NCBI RefSeq assembly: GCF_027920805.1
Contig: NZ_JANWOI010000003.1
Location: 558,001-622,000, forward strand
Source: Govania unica
Lineage (GTDB): Bacteria; Pseudomonadota; Alphaproteobacteria; Sphingomonadales; Govanellaceae
DNA length: 64,000 nucleotides
Direction: 5' to 3'
A program made the position numbers and the translations under genes. Shown here piece by piece: positions 8,157 to 16,398 of the stretch. Under the pieces are notes generated by a model, which had not been told where the DNA came from, searched no databases, and worked only from the letters and a program-made list of their open reading frames with translations. Every line of letters begins with the position of its first letter. Position 1 is the first letter of the stretch.

Positions 8157-9251
8157 ATGGCTTATATACAGCGGCTTTTACTGGCCCTCGCACTGTTGTG
8201 CGGCATGGTTCCGGCGGTTCACGCTGCCGATGTCTATACAGTCGAAGCCGTACCCGTGGATGTCACCGCCAAAAGCGCGGCCGAAGCCCGGCCCACCGCC
8301 ATGGCCACCGGCCAGACCAAGGCGTTCGAGATTCTTATGCGCCGCATGCTGCGCCCCGAAGACGCCGCCCGCGCCAGCGCCAGCGTCACCCCGGCGGTGA
8401 TCGCAAGCTTCGTGCAGGGTGTCGAGATCGCCAATGAGCGCACATCGTCCGTGCGCTATCTCGCTCATATGACGGTCAAATTCAGCCCGGTCAAAATCCG
8501 CGATTTCCTCAAGGGTCGCGCCTATCCCTATTCGGACAGCATGGCGCCGCCGCTTCTGGTGCTGCCGGTGCTGGACCGCGACGGCGCAAAACTCCTGTGG
8601 GAGCCGGACAACACCTGGCTGCGCGCCTGGGGGCAGGCGGATATCCGCAATCGTCTGATCCATGTGATCTTGCCACGCGGCGGGGCCGAGGATCAGGCCC
8701 TGCTGTCGTCCTACGACGCAACCAATGCCGAGGCCCCAGCCGTCAAAGCGCTCGCCGCCCGCTATGGCGTGACCGAGGCGCTGCCGGTTCAAGCCATCCT
8801 GCGTCCGGCCCAAGGCGGCTATTCGGTCACCGTCTCAGCCCCGGCGCTCGCCTCTGGCGCTCCGGCCTATAGTGGGACATTTGCCGCCGCAACCGATCAG
8901 GATCTGCCAAAAACATTCGAAATCGCCGCCGCTGCCGTGGTTGCTCATCTCGACAGCTGGTGGAAGGGCCGCACGCTCATGCGGCTGGACGAGGCGGGCG
9001 ATGTGACCGCCATGGTGCCGCTGCGTCAGATTTCCGACTGGCCCGAGGTCATGCGGCGGCTCGACCGGGTGACACTGGTGCAGTCCTACATCCTCAAGAC
9101 CCTGAAGCTCGGGGAGGCGGAGCTGCAACTGCATTACGCGGGCGCGCTCGATCAGCTGAAATCGGTGCTGGCCACAAACGGCCTTGTGCTTCGCGAGGAA
9201 GGCGGTAAAAGCCTGCTGATGCTTCAGGAAATGGCGACCGGGACGCCTTGA
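8157..9251 (+). CDS. DUF2066 domain-containing exported protein
   Basis: A 364-residue protein with a clear signal peptide (AYIQRLLLALALLCGMVPAV, cleavage after HA at about residue 23). The body matches the DUF2066 family as I remember it: an N-terminal VDVTAKSAAEARPTAMATGQ segment and a conserved LVLPVLDRDGAKLLWEPDN. The function is unknown; the family is found beside hdaA in many alphaproteobacteria. The start at 8157 is chosen because GGAG lies 9 bases upstream and the signal peptide begins here; ATG 8142 is possible. The stop shares one base with the hdaA start (TGATG), so the two genes are coupled. Confidence 0.82.
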   Translation: MAYIQRLLLALALLCGMVPAVHAADVYTVEAVPVDVTAKSAAEARPTAMATGQTKAFEILMRRMLRPEDAARASASVTPAVIASFVQGVEIANERTSSVRYLAHMTVKFSPVKIRDFLKGRAYPYSDSMAPPLLVLPVLDRDGAKLLWEPDNTWLRAWGQADIRNRLIHVILPRGGAEDQALLSSYDATNAEAPAVKALAARYGVTEALPVQAILRPAQGGYSVTVSAPALASGAPAYSGTFAAATDQDLPKTFEIAAAAVVAHLDSWWKGRTLMRLDEAGDVTAMVPLRQISDWPEVMRRLDRVTLVQSYILKTLKLGEAELQLHYAGALDQLKSVLATNGLVLREEGGKSLLMLQEMATGTP

Positions 9252-9925
9252 TGACCAGCACGAAGGAACAATTGACGCTCTCTTTGCCCTGCCGCGAGTC
9301 TCTCGGCGGCGAGGATTTTCTTATTGCCGCAAGCAATCAGGACGCCGTCGCCTGGATCGACCGCTGGCCCGCCTGGCCCAATAACGTGTTGCTGCTGCAT
9401 GGTCCGGCCGGCTCCGGCAAAAGCCATCTCGCCGCCGTCTGGCAGGCCGCAAGCGGTGCCGCAAGTCTGCCCGCAAGCGCCCTTGATGACGCCGCCGTGG
9501 CCCGGGCCCGTGAACATCCGCGCCTCGTGCTCGAAGACGCCGACCGCCAGCGCACGCGCGAGTTCGAAACCGCGCTGTTTCATCTCATCAATTCCATCCG
9601 CGAGACCGGCGGCAGCCTGTTGATCACCTCCCGCAAACCCGCCGGGCGTTGGCGCGCCAAACTGCCCGATCTCGCCTCGCGCCTCCGCGCCTTGCCGCAG
9701 ACCGGACTCAAGGAACCCGACGAGGCCCTGATGGCCGCTGTCCTCATCAAGCAGTTCTCGGACCGCCAGCTGCGCATCGGCGTCGACCTCGCCGATTATC
9801 TGGTGGCTCGCCTCGACCGCTCCTTCGACCGCCTGCGCGACGCCGTCGACAGCCTCGACCGCGCCGCCCTCGCCGAACGCCGCCCCCTGACCATCCCCTT
9901 CGCCCGCAAGATCCTGAATTTATGA
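9251..9925 (+). CDS. hdaA: DnaA-related regulatory inactivator (HdaA/Hda-type)
   Basis: A 224-residue AAA+ protein related to the DnaA ATPase core but lacking the DNA-binding domain. An N-terminal clamp-binding-like motif (QLTLSLP, about 7-13) precedes Walker A (LLLHGPAGSGKSHLA, about 48-62) and LVLEDADRQR in the Walker B position. Hda proteins, bound to the sliding clamp, stimulate ATP hydrolysis by DnaA and prevent re-initiation of replication. The ATG at 9251 overlaps the preceding stop codon. The ars operon separates it from ppk. Confidence 0.88.
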   Translation: MTSTKEQLTLSLPCRESLGGEDFLIAASNQDAVAWIDRWPAWPNNVLLLHGPAGSGKSHLAAVWQAASGAASLPASALDDAAVARAREHPRLVLEDADRQRTREFETALFHLINSIRETGGSLLITSRKPAGRWRAKLPDLASRLRALPQTGLKEPDEALMAAVLIKQFSDRQLRIGVDLADYLVARLDRSFDRLRDAVDSLDRAALAERRPLTIPFARKILNL

Positions 9926-9953
9926 CGCCTTCCGGGCAGGCATGACGGCAAAA

Positions 9954-10042
9954 CCGTCATCGCGAGCCGCGTAAGCGGCGTGGCGATCCAGAACCTTGGG
10001 CCTAAGAGCCTGGATTGCTTCGGCTCCGCCTCGCAATGACGG
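9954..10042. repeat. Asymmetric palindromic repeat (two unlike arms)
   Basis: The left arm (TCATCGCGAGCCGCGTAAGC... to GATCCAG) and the right arm (CTGGATTGCTTCGGCT... to CAATGACGG) pair only at their ends. The right arm matches the arm of the hairpin at 5876-5956. The whole element recurs in reverse orientation at 17729-17810. Confidence 0.85.
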
Positions 10043-10063
10043 TGAGCGGAGACTAACTCCGCC

Positions 10064-10128
10064 ACGTTCGAACGTTCGTTGCTTTTGTCGTTATTTCGTG
10101 TATAGTCGAAATATCGAAACAGAAGGGA
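10064..10128 (+). promoter_or_regulatory. Promoter and candidate ArsR operator of the ars operon
   Basis: TTGCTT (10079-10084) and TATAGT (10101-10106) are separated by 16 bases. A perfect 12-bp palindrome ACGTTCGAACGT (10064-10075) abuts the -35 box, and TCGA-AATA-TCGA (10106-10117) overlaps the region just after the -10. Either could be bound by ArsR. AAGGGA (10123-10128) is the ribosome-binding site for the first gene. Confidence 0.5.
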
Positions 10129-10135
10129 ATTCGAC

Positions 10136-10585
10136 ATGAAGCGGTTGCACCTGCACGTTAGCGTTCCGAGCATTGAACAGGCCGTTGCGTTCTATACCAC
10201 GTTGTTCAACGCGCCGCCGTCCGTGTTGAAGACGGATTATGCGAAGTGGATGCTAGAAGACCCGCGCGTAAATCTAGCGATTTCATCGCGTGCCCGCGCA
10301 ACCGGCGTCGATCATGTCGGCGTGCAAGTTGATAGCCCGGACGAACTCGCCGAACTCGCATCGCGCTTGAAGGCGGCTGGAGAAACGACGTTGGATCAAG
10401 AAGCGACGACCTGTTGCTATGCGAAGTCAGACAAGTCTTGGGTGACGGACACGGCGGGCGTTCGTTGGGAAACCTTCTACACGCACGGCGATGCAACCGA
10501 ATACGGCGAAGACGAAGCTTTGCCCGACCCGGCGGTTAGCGCCTGCTGTGCTGCCCCTGCGGCCCCCAGGGCGGCGTGCTGCTGA
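10136..10585 (+). CDS. arsI: ArsI/CadI-family dioxygenase (C-As lyase-like)
   Basis: A 149-residue member of the vicinal oxygen chelate fold. ArsI enzymes cleave the C-As bond of trivalent organoarsenicals such as MAs(III), giving As(III). The expected metal ligands are visible: a His near the N terminus (HLHV, His5/His7), His60 in GVDHVGVQV and Glu112 in WETFYTHG. The vicinal cysteines that bind the arsenical are at 93-94 (TTCCYAKSDK). The C-terminal tail has two further CC pairs. It is the first gene of the ars operon, and its stop overlaps the arsR start (TGATG). A CadI-type metal-binding role is the alternative. Confidence 0.85.
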   Translation: MKRLHLHVSVPSIEQAVAFYTTLFNAPPSVLKTDYAKWMLEDPRVNLAISSRARATGVDHVGVQVDSPDELAELASRLKAAGETTLDQEATTCCYAKSDKSWVTDTAGVRWETFYTHGDATEYGEDEALPDPAVSACCAAPAAPRAACC

Positions 10586-10926
10586 TGCTGCTGCCCGAAG
10601 CCGTCGAAGCCCTGTCCGCGCTCGCCCACGGGCACCGCTTGGCCGTTTTTCGCCTGCTAGTCCGGGCGGGGGCGGACGGCGTGCCAGCGGGCGAAATCGC
10701 GCGCGAACTTGGCGTGCTGCCCAACACGCTTTCGTCGCATCTAACGATCCTTGGACATGCCGGGTTGATCCAATCGCGGCGCGAAGGTCGATCCGTCATC
10801 TATTCCGCCGACTACGACGGTATGCGCGACTTGTTGGGCTTCCTTGTCGCCGATTGCTGCGACGGTCGCCCCGAAATCTGTGCTCCGCTTGCGGAAGTCG
10901 CGCAAAGCTGCTTCACGCCGACATGA
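10585..10926 (+). CDS. arsR: ArsR-family transcriptional repressor
   Basis: A 113-residue winged-helix repressor. The helix-turn-helix is seen as AGEIARELGVLPNTLSSHLT (about 35-54), followed by the wing REGRSVIYSA. The usual ELCVC metal site in the recognition region is missing. Instead there are vicinal cysteines 91-92 plus Cys99 and Cys109 in the C-terminal part (DCCDGRPEIC). This is the arrangement of the ArsR type that senses As(III) near its C terminus. The start is ATG 10585, overlapping the previous stop; GTG 10576 is an alternative. It is expected to repress its own operon until As(III) is bound. Confidence 0.9.
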   Translation: MLLPEAVEALSALAHGHRLAVFRLLVRAGADGVPAGEIARELGVLPNTLSSHLTILGHAGLIQSRREGRSVIYSADYDGMRDLLGFLVADCCDGRPEICAPLAEVAQSCFTPT

Positions 10927-11582
10927 TCCGACGCATCGTTTCAGAATGCGTTGGTACGGCGTTCTTGCTGGCCGTCGTCGTCGGTTCCGGCATCATGGGC
11001 GAACGTCTTGCCGCCGGGAACGATGCGATAGCCCTTCTAGGCAATACGATTGCAACGGGCGCGGGGCTTGTCGTGTTGATCCGCATGTTCGGCCCGGTAT
11101 CCGGCGCGCACTTCAACCCGGCGGTAACGCTGGCGTTCCTGCTACGCCGTGAAATTGACCGGCCAATGGCGACGGCCTACGTCGCGGCGCAGTTTGCTGG
11201 GGCTGTTCTTGGCGTTTGGGCAGCGCACGCGATGTTCGCCGAACCGTTGCTTCAAATTTCAACCAAGCTACGGGAAGGCCCGGCGCAAGGTTTCGCCGAA
11301 TTCGTCGCCACCTTCGGCCTGATAGGAACGATCTTCGGCACGCAACGTTCGCAACCGGAATTCACGCCCGTTGCGGTCGGCCTCTACATTACCGCCGCCT
11401 ATTGGTTCACCGCTTCAACGTCGTTCGCCAATCCAGCGGTGACACTGGCCCGCAGCCTGTCCGACACATTCGCCGGGATTGCGCCCGCATCTGTCCTGCT
11501 ATTCATCGGCGGGCAGCTTGTGGGCACGCTGGCAGCGGTTGGCTTTTTCACATGGCTGTTCAACAAGGATTGCCCACAATGA
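10923..11582 (+). CDS. aqpS: MIP-family aquaglyceroporin (AqpS-like)
   Basis: A 219-residue channel with six predicted membrane helices and the two half-helix NPA motifs, HFNPAVTLAF and SFANPAVTLARS. In Sinorhizobium meliloti AqpS replaces an ArsB/Acr3 pump and lets As(III) formed inside the cell leave down its gradient. The same role fits here, since no arsenite pump gene is present in this operon. It overlaps arsR by 4 bases (ATGA) and arsC by 4 bases. The much longer upstream reading frame in this phase covers arsR and arsI out of frame and is not real. Confidence 0.9.
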   Translation: MIRRIVSECVGTAFLLAVVVGSGIMGERLAAGNDAIALLGNTIATGAGLVVLIRMFGPVSGAHFNPAVTLAFLLRREIDRPMATAYVAAQFAGAVLGVWAAHAMFAEPLLQISTKLREGPAQGFAEFVATFGLIGTIFGTQRSQPEFTPVAVGLYITAAYWFTASTSFANPAVTLARSLSDTFAGIAPASVLLFIGGQLVGTLAAVGFFTWLFNKDCPQ

Positions 11583-11989
11583 CCGACGCATTTCCCATCA
11601 CGATCTACCACAACCCGGATTGCGGCACGTCGCGCAACGCGCTGGCGATGATCGAAGCCGCCGGATATGCCCCTACCGTCGTTGAATACCGCAAGGTCGG
11701 TTGGACGCGCGCGTTGCTAGGCGAACTGCTTGCCGCAATGGGCGCGAAACCGCGCGACGTGTTGCGCGAAAAAGGCACGCCAGCCGCCGAACTTGGCTTG
11801 CTGACCGTAGGCGTATCCGACGAATCAATCATCGAAGCGATGTTGGCGCATCCGATCCTTGTGAACCGGCCAATCGTCGTAACGCCGAAGGGGACGAAGC
11901 TATGCCGTCCGTCCGAAGTCGTCTTGTCGTTGCTGGATCGCCAGCCCGATCATTTCACCAAAGAAGACGGCGAAATCGTGCGCCCCTAA
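11579..11989 (+). CDS. arsC: Arsenate reductase, glutaredoxin type
   Basis: A 136-residue ArsC/Spx-fold enzyme that reduces As(V) to As(III) using glutathione and glutaredoxin. The catalytic cysteine is Cys15 in YHNPDCGTSRNAL. The conserved arginine in VNRPIVVTPKG and the following KLCRPSE region are present. It ends the arsI-arsR-aqpS-arsC operon. Start and preceding stop overlap as ATGA. Its product, As(III), would leave through the adjacent channel. Confidence 0.94.
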   Translation: MTDAFPITIYHNPDCGTSRNALAMIEAAGYAPTVVEYRKVGWTRALLGELLAAMGAKPRDVLREKGTPAAELGLLTVGVSDESIIEAMLAHPILVNRPIVVTPKGTKLCRPSEVVLSLLDRQPDHFTKEDGEIVRP

Positions 11990-12088
11990 CCGACAATTTC
12001 ATGTGGGCTTTATATGTGGGTCAAGGGCTATAAATTCTCGTAACAAATTGATTTTATTTAATATATTGCGGAGACTGCGTCCCCCTCC

Positions 12089-12123
12089 TTGTCATTGCCG
12101 GGCTTGACCCGGCAATCCATCCT
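12089..12123. repeat. TGTCAT-CCGGG family repeat
   Basis: TTGTCATTGCCGGGCTTGAC... to GGCAATCCATCC: a palindromic core with the family ends. It is in the 260-base gap between arsC and ppk, where no other feature was recognised. Confidence 0.85.
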
Positions 12124-12249
12124 TACCCCCACCAACAATGACACAGTCGTCTTTTCCCCGTTCCCGGGCTAAACTCGGCACAGGTTGTTTCACCAAATCG
12201 TCATGATTACGGATTAATGACAGTTGGGATATCGTCTCAGGTGGTGCGC

Positions 12250-14442
12250 ATGACGGACATGAAATCTATCCAGAAAACGGAACAACCGGCGTCTTCAAAC
12301 GACGGCAGCGACAGCGCGTTCGTCTCGCCCGAAAGCCCCGAGCGCTTCATCAATCGCGAACTGTCCTGGCTCGCCTTCAACATGCGCGTGCTGGAGGAGG
12401 CGGCGAACCGTCATCACCCCCTGCTGGAGCGGCTGCGGTTTCTGTCTATATCCGGCAGCAATCTCGATGAATTCTACATGGTCCGCGTGGCCGGCCTGCG
12501 CGGCCAGATGAACGAGGGCGTGCAGGCGGTGAGCTATGACGGCCTCACCCCCGCGCAGCAGTTGGTCAGTGTCCATGCCAAGGCCGAGGACCTGATCCGG
12601 GCCCAGGAAAAGGTCTGGCTGGCCCTGACGGCGGAAATGCGCGAGGCGCGGATCGCCGTGCTTGACCAGGCCGAAGTCTCCGTCGAGGAACATGCCTGGC
12701 TTGAGCAATATTTTCTCGACAACGTGTTTCCGGTGCTGACGCCGCTCGCCATCGACCCGGCGCATCCGTTTCCGTTCATCCCGAATTTCGGCTTTTCCAT
12801 GGTGCTCAAGCTCGCCCGCAGGGACGACGGCGGCATTCTCAACATGCTCATTCCGCTGCCGCGTCAGGTCAAACGCTTCGTGCGGCTGCCGAGCAAAAGC
12901 ACGGATATCCGCTATATCTCCATCGAAAACATCGTCAGCCTGTTTCTCGAACAGCTTTTTCCTGGCTACAAGGTGCTCGGGCAGGGGCTGTTCCGCGTCA
13001 TCCGCGACAGCGACATGGAAATCGAGGAAGAGGCCGAAGATCTGGTCCAGTCCTTCGAAAGCGCCCTCAAACGGCGGCGGCGCGGCCATGTGATCCGTCT
13101 CAAGATGAATGCCGCCATGCCGGACGATCTGCGGCGCATGGTGTTTCATGAACTGGACGTCAACGAAGCCGATGTGGTCCATGTGGATGGCATCCTCGGC
13201 ATTGCCGACACCGGTCAGCTCATCCCCGACGACCGTCCGGAGCTTAAATTCACCCCCTATAATCCGCGCTTCCCGGAACGCATTCGCGAACATGGCGGCG
13301 ATTGCTTTGCCGCCATCCGGCAAAAAGACATCCTGGTTCACCACCCCTATGAAAGCTTCGACGTGGTGTTGCAGTTCGTCATTCAGGCGGCGCGTGATCC
13401 GAACGTGGTGGCGATCAAACAGACGCTCTATCGCACCAGCGACGACAGCCCCATCGTCAAGGCCCTGATCGAGGCGGCCGAGGCCGGAAAATCGGTCACC
13501 GCGCTCGTGGAGCTCAAGGCTCGTTTTGACGAGGAACGCAATATCCGTTGGGCCCGCGATCTCGAACGGGCCGGCGTGCAGGTGGTCTATGGCTTCATCG
13601 AACTGAAAACCCACGCCAAGGTGTCGTTGGCGGTGCGCCGCGAGGGCGGCGAGCTTCGCACCTATGTGCATTACGGCACCGGCAATTACCACCCGGTGAC
13701 GGCCAAGATCTATACCGACCTGTCGTTTTTCACCGCTGACACCACGCTTGGCCGTGACGCCACCCATATCTTCAATTTCCTCACCGGCTATGTAAAGCCG
13801 AAGACGCTTGAGAAAATCTCGCTGTCCCCGAACGGCATCCGCGAAAAACTCATGGAGCTGATCGAGGCCGAAATCGCCCATGCCAAAGCCGGGCGTCCGG
13901 CGGTTATCTGGGCTAAATTGAACTCGATCGTCGACCCGAAAATCATAGACGCGCTCTATCATGCCTCGCAGAACGGCGTGAAAATCGAACTCGTGGTGCG
14001 CGGCATCTGCTGCCTGCGTCCGGGCGTGGCCGGGCTTTCGGAAAATATCACCGTCAAAAGCATTGTCGGCCGCTTTCTCGAACATTCGCGCATCGTCTGT
14101 TTCGGCGCTGGCCATGGCCTGCCAAGCGACAAGGCCAAGGTGTTCATTTCCTCCGCCGACTGGATGCCGCGCAATCTCGACCGCCGGGTCGAGGCGCTGG
14201 TGCCCATTGAAAACCCCACCGTGCATGCTCAGATCGTCGATCAGGTCATGGTGGCGAATTTCAAGGACGAGGCGCAAAGTTGGGATCTACAGCCGGATGG
14301 CAGTTATAACCGCCGCAAGGCCGGACCGAACGCCTTCAATCTGCATCATTATTTCATGACCAACCCAAGCCTGTCGGGCATGGGCAAGGATCAGAAGCCG
14401 GTGCAGCACCTGACCCTTCGCGAGCCGCGCCGCGACCGGTAA
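12250..14442 (+). CDS. ppk: Polyphosphate kinase 1
   Basis: A 730-residue PPK1 that reversibly polymerises the gamma phosphate of ATP into polyphosphate. It has the N-terminal domain start [19 protein letters not shown], the segment [13 protein letters not shown], and the two phospholipase-D-like domains. The autophosphorylated histidine region is [11 protein letters not shown], and the second conserved basic segment is near [10 protein letters not shown]. The start at 12250 has AGGTGG about 5 bases upstream; the in-frame ATG 12217 would add 11 residues. ppx follows 81 bases later in the same direction, so synthesis and breakdown of polyphosphate are encoded together. Confidence 0.95.
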   Translation: MTDMKSIQKTEQPASSNDGSDSAFVSPESPERFINRELSWLAFNMRVLEEAANRHHPLLERLRFLSISGSNLDEFYMVRVAGLRGQMNEGVQAVSYDGLTPAQQLVSVHAKAEDLIRAQEKVWLALTAEMREARIAVLDQAEVSVEEHAWLEQYFLDNVFPVLTPLAIDPAHPFPFIPNFGFSMVLKLARRDDGGILNMLIPLPRQVKRFVRLPSKSTDIRYISIENIVSLFLEQLFPGYKVLGQGLFRVIRDSDMEIEEEAEDLVQSFESALKRRRRGHVIRLKMNAAMPDDLRRMVFHELDVNEADVVHVDGILGIADTGQLIPDDRPELKFTPYNPRFPERIREHGGDCFAAIRQKDILVHHPYESFDVVLQFVIQAARDPNVVAIKQTLYRTSDDSPIVKALIEAAEAGKSVTALVELKARFDEERNIRWARDLERAGVQVVYGFIELKTHAKVSLAVRREGGELRTYVHYGTGNYHPVTAKIYTDLSFFTADTTLGRDATHIFNFLTGYVKPKTLEKISLSPNGIREKLMELIEAEIAHAKAGRPAVIWAKLNSIVDPKIIDALYHASQNGVKIELVVRGICCLRPGVAGLSENITVKSIVGRFLEHSRIVCFGAGHGLPSDKAKVFISSADWMPRNLDRRVEALVPIENPTVHAQIVDQVMVANFKDEAQSWDLQPDGSYNRRKAGPNAFNLHHYFMTNPSLSGMGKDQKPVQHLTLREPRRDR

Positions 14443-14523
14443 TTTGCGTCTATACAAATCGGGTCGTGGCCGCTAAAAGCAGAAAACAGGCTTCAATGCC
14501 TGATTTTGTCATGACGCCTTGCT

Positions 14524-16026
14524 GTGTCACAAGTCAGGAAAACGCGCTTGGCTCATCGCACGTTTGATCACCGCATCGCTGTTATTGACATCGGGTCGAA
14601 CTCGGTCCGCTTGGTGCTGTTCGAAGGTGACGGCCGGTTTCCCGCAGTGGCTTTCAACGAAAAAGTGCTCTGCGGTCTTGGCCGCAACATGAGCACCAGC
14701 CGCAAGCTCGATGAAAAAGGCATGGTCATGGCGCTCCAGACGCTGGAGCGCTTCGCCATTCTCATTAAGCGCATGCGGGTACGCGATGTGCGGGCAGTGG
14801 CCACCGCCGCCGTGCGCGCCGCCGACAACGGCAGCGAATTCATCGAGGCGATCACCATCCGCTGCGGCTTCAAAGTGCAGGTCCTGACCGGTAACGAAGA
14901 AGCCCGCATGTCCGCCATGGGGGTGCTCGCGGGCATCCCGGACGCCGACGGGGTCATGGGCGATCTTGGTGGCGGCAGTCTCGAACTGGTCAATATCGGC
15001 CCGGCGGGCATCGGTCAGAATGTCAGCCTGCCGCTCGGACCGTTCCTGTTGCAGGACCTGATGAAAAAGGACAAACGCGCGCTTTTCGCCCATATCGACG
15101 ATCATTTGCAGCGCATTCCCTGGTTCAACATCGGTCGCGACCGCGATTTCTTCACCGTCGGCGGCGCCTGGCGCGCGCTTGCCCGCATGCATATCGAACA
15201 CACGGGCTACCCGCTTCATATCCTCCACCACTACCGCATCCCGCGGGAGGACGTGCTAAGCCTCTGCACCCTCGTCTCCAGCATGAGCCCGCAATCTCTG
15301 GCCCGCATTCCGAATGTGGCCATCAAACGCGCCGAAACCCTGCCGTTCGCCGCCACCCTGCTGCGCCGTATTTTCGAGGTGGTAAAGCCAAAGCAGCTGA
15401 TCGTCTCGGCCCTTGGTCTGCGTGAGGGCCTGATTTACTCCGCCATGCCGGAGGAGGTCCGGAAACGCGATCCGCTCCTTGACGTCTGTCACGACATGGC
15501 CGCCCAGTCCGGCCGCTTCCCGGAACATGCCCAGGCCCTTCTCGACTGGACCGGCCCCATTTTCGCCGGTGAAACCGTCGAAGACCGGCGGCTGCGTCTC
15601 GCCACCTGCATGTTGTCGGACGTGGCCTGGCGCGGTCATCCCGATTACCGCGCCGACATGGTGTTGCTGGAGGTGCTCTATGGTCGCTTCGGCGGTCTCG
15701 ATCATCGCGGCACAGCCCTGATGGCGCTCGCGCTTTACTGCTGTTACGGCGGCACCCTAGATCACGAAATCGCCCATATCAGCCGCATTCTCGACGAAAA
15801 TGATTTCAAACGCGCCGAACTGATGGGTTTAAGCCTGCGCCTGGGCCAACGCCTGTCCGGCGGCACCTCAAGCGCCCTCAAACTGGCCCGGCTGGAAATC
15901 ACCAAGGAAGCCCTTCTGCTCAAGGTGAAAGCCGAACAGCAAACCATTGCCGGAGAAGTCGTTCTCCGCCGCCTGGAAGCCCTGGCCAAAGCCATAGGCC
16001 GCCGCGCCCAAATCATCCCGGAATAA
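14524..16026 (+). CDS. ppx: Exopolyphosphatase, Ppx/GppA family
   Basis: A 500-residue ASKHA-fold phosphatase. It contains the phosphate-binding loop IAVIDIGSNSVRLVLFE (about 18-34), ATAAVRAADNGSEF and the second loop GVMGDLGGGSLELV (about 138-152). Ppx removes terminal phosphates from polyphosphate, and some members act on pppGpp. The C-terminal helical domain (about 310-500) is HD-like. The start is a GTG at 14524. It lies 81 bases behind ppk. Confidence 0.92.
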   Translation: MSQVRKTRLAHRTFDHRIAVIDIGSNSVRLVLFEGDGRFPAVAFNEKVLCGLGRNMSTSRKLDEKGMVMALQTLERFAILIKRMRVRDVRAVATAAVRAADNGSEFIEAITIRCGFKVQVLTGNEEARMSAMGVLAGIPDADGVMGDLGGGSLELVNIGPAGIGQNVSLPLGPFLLQDLMKKDKRALFAHIDDHLQRIPWFNIGRDRDFFTVGGAWRALARMHIEHTGYPLHILHHYRIPREDVLSLCTLVSSMSPQSLARIPNVAIKRAETLPFAATLLRRIFEVVKPKQLIVSALGLREGLIYSAMPEEVRKRDPLLDVCHDMAAQSGRFPEHAQALLDWTGPIFAGETVEDRRLRLATCMLSDVAWRGHPDYRADMVLLEVLYGRFGGLDHRGTALMALALYCCYGGTLDHEIAHISRILDENDFKRAELMGLSLRLGQRLSGGTSSALKLARLEITKEALLLKVKAEQQTIAGEVVLRRLEALAKAIGRRAQIIPE

Positions 16027-16040
16027 TCGCGTCATCAAAG

Positions 16041-16398
16041 CTGGATTGCCGGGTCAAGCCCGGCAATGACATGTGAATAAGATATATAAAAATGTCATAG
16101 GCGGGCTCGACCCGCGTATCCATGGCTCAACCGGCAGTGTGGCGGGCCTCTCTCAACGCACCAAACCGCACCATCTCAAGCCCACGCCCGCGCAACCGCC
16201 GCACGCTGCGGTTTTCGTGTCAGCAATTGGGCAGGGCCACACCCACCAGACGGCTGGATTGCCGGGTCAAGCCCGGCAATGACAGGTAAATGATATATAA
16301 AATGTCATACGCGGGCTTGACCCGCGTATCCATGGCTCAACCGGCAGTGTGCTGGGCCTCTCTCGAAGCCCCACCATCTCAAGCCCGCGTAACCGCCG
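16041..16398. repeat. Direct duplication of a repeat cassette and the rnd 3' end
   Basis: Two near-copies, 16041-16201 and 16254-16398. Each holds a reverse CCGGG-family repeat (16041-16071; 16254-16284), a short AT-rich spacer with GATATATAAA, a forward repeat (16093-16125; 16303-16335), then GGCTCAACCGGCAGTGTG and the last codons of rnd. The left copy of the rnd end (16170-16201) is degenerate and detached from any gene. These copies fill the ppx-rnd gap; no gene was seen in it. Confidence 0.8.

Noticed and set aside
10491-10922. An N-terminal extension of the aquaglyceroporin covering arsR
   Set aside because: The extension is Arg/Pro/Ala-rich without any motif and overlaps arsR in another frame. 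The ATG at 10923 begins a normal MIP protein and overlaps the arsR stop.
12295-14277. A 660-codon open frame opposite ppk, with similar long frames opposite the ABC-F gene (3848-5293) and hyuA/BKACE (42361-44943)
   Set aside because: Each is fully antisense to a well-supported enzyme, lacks a ribosome site and gives a composition typical of shadow frames.
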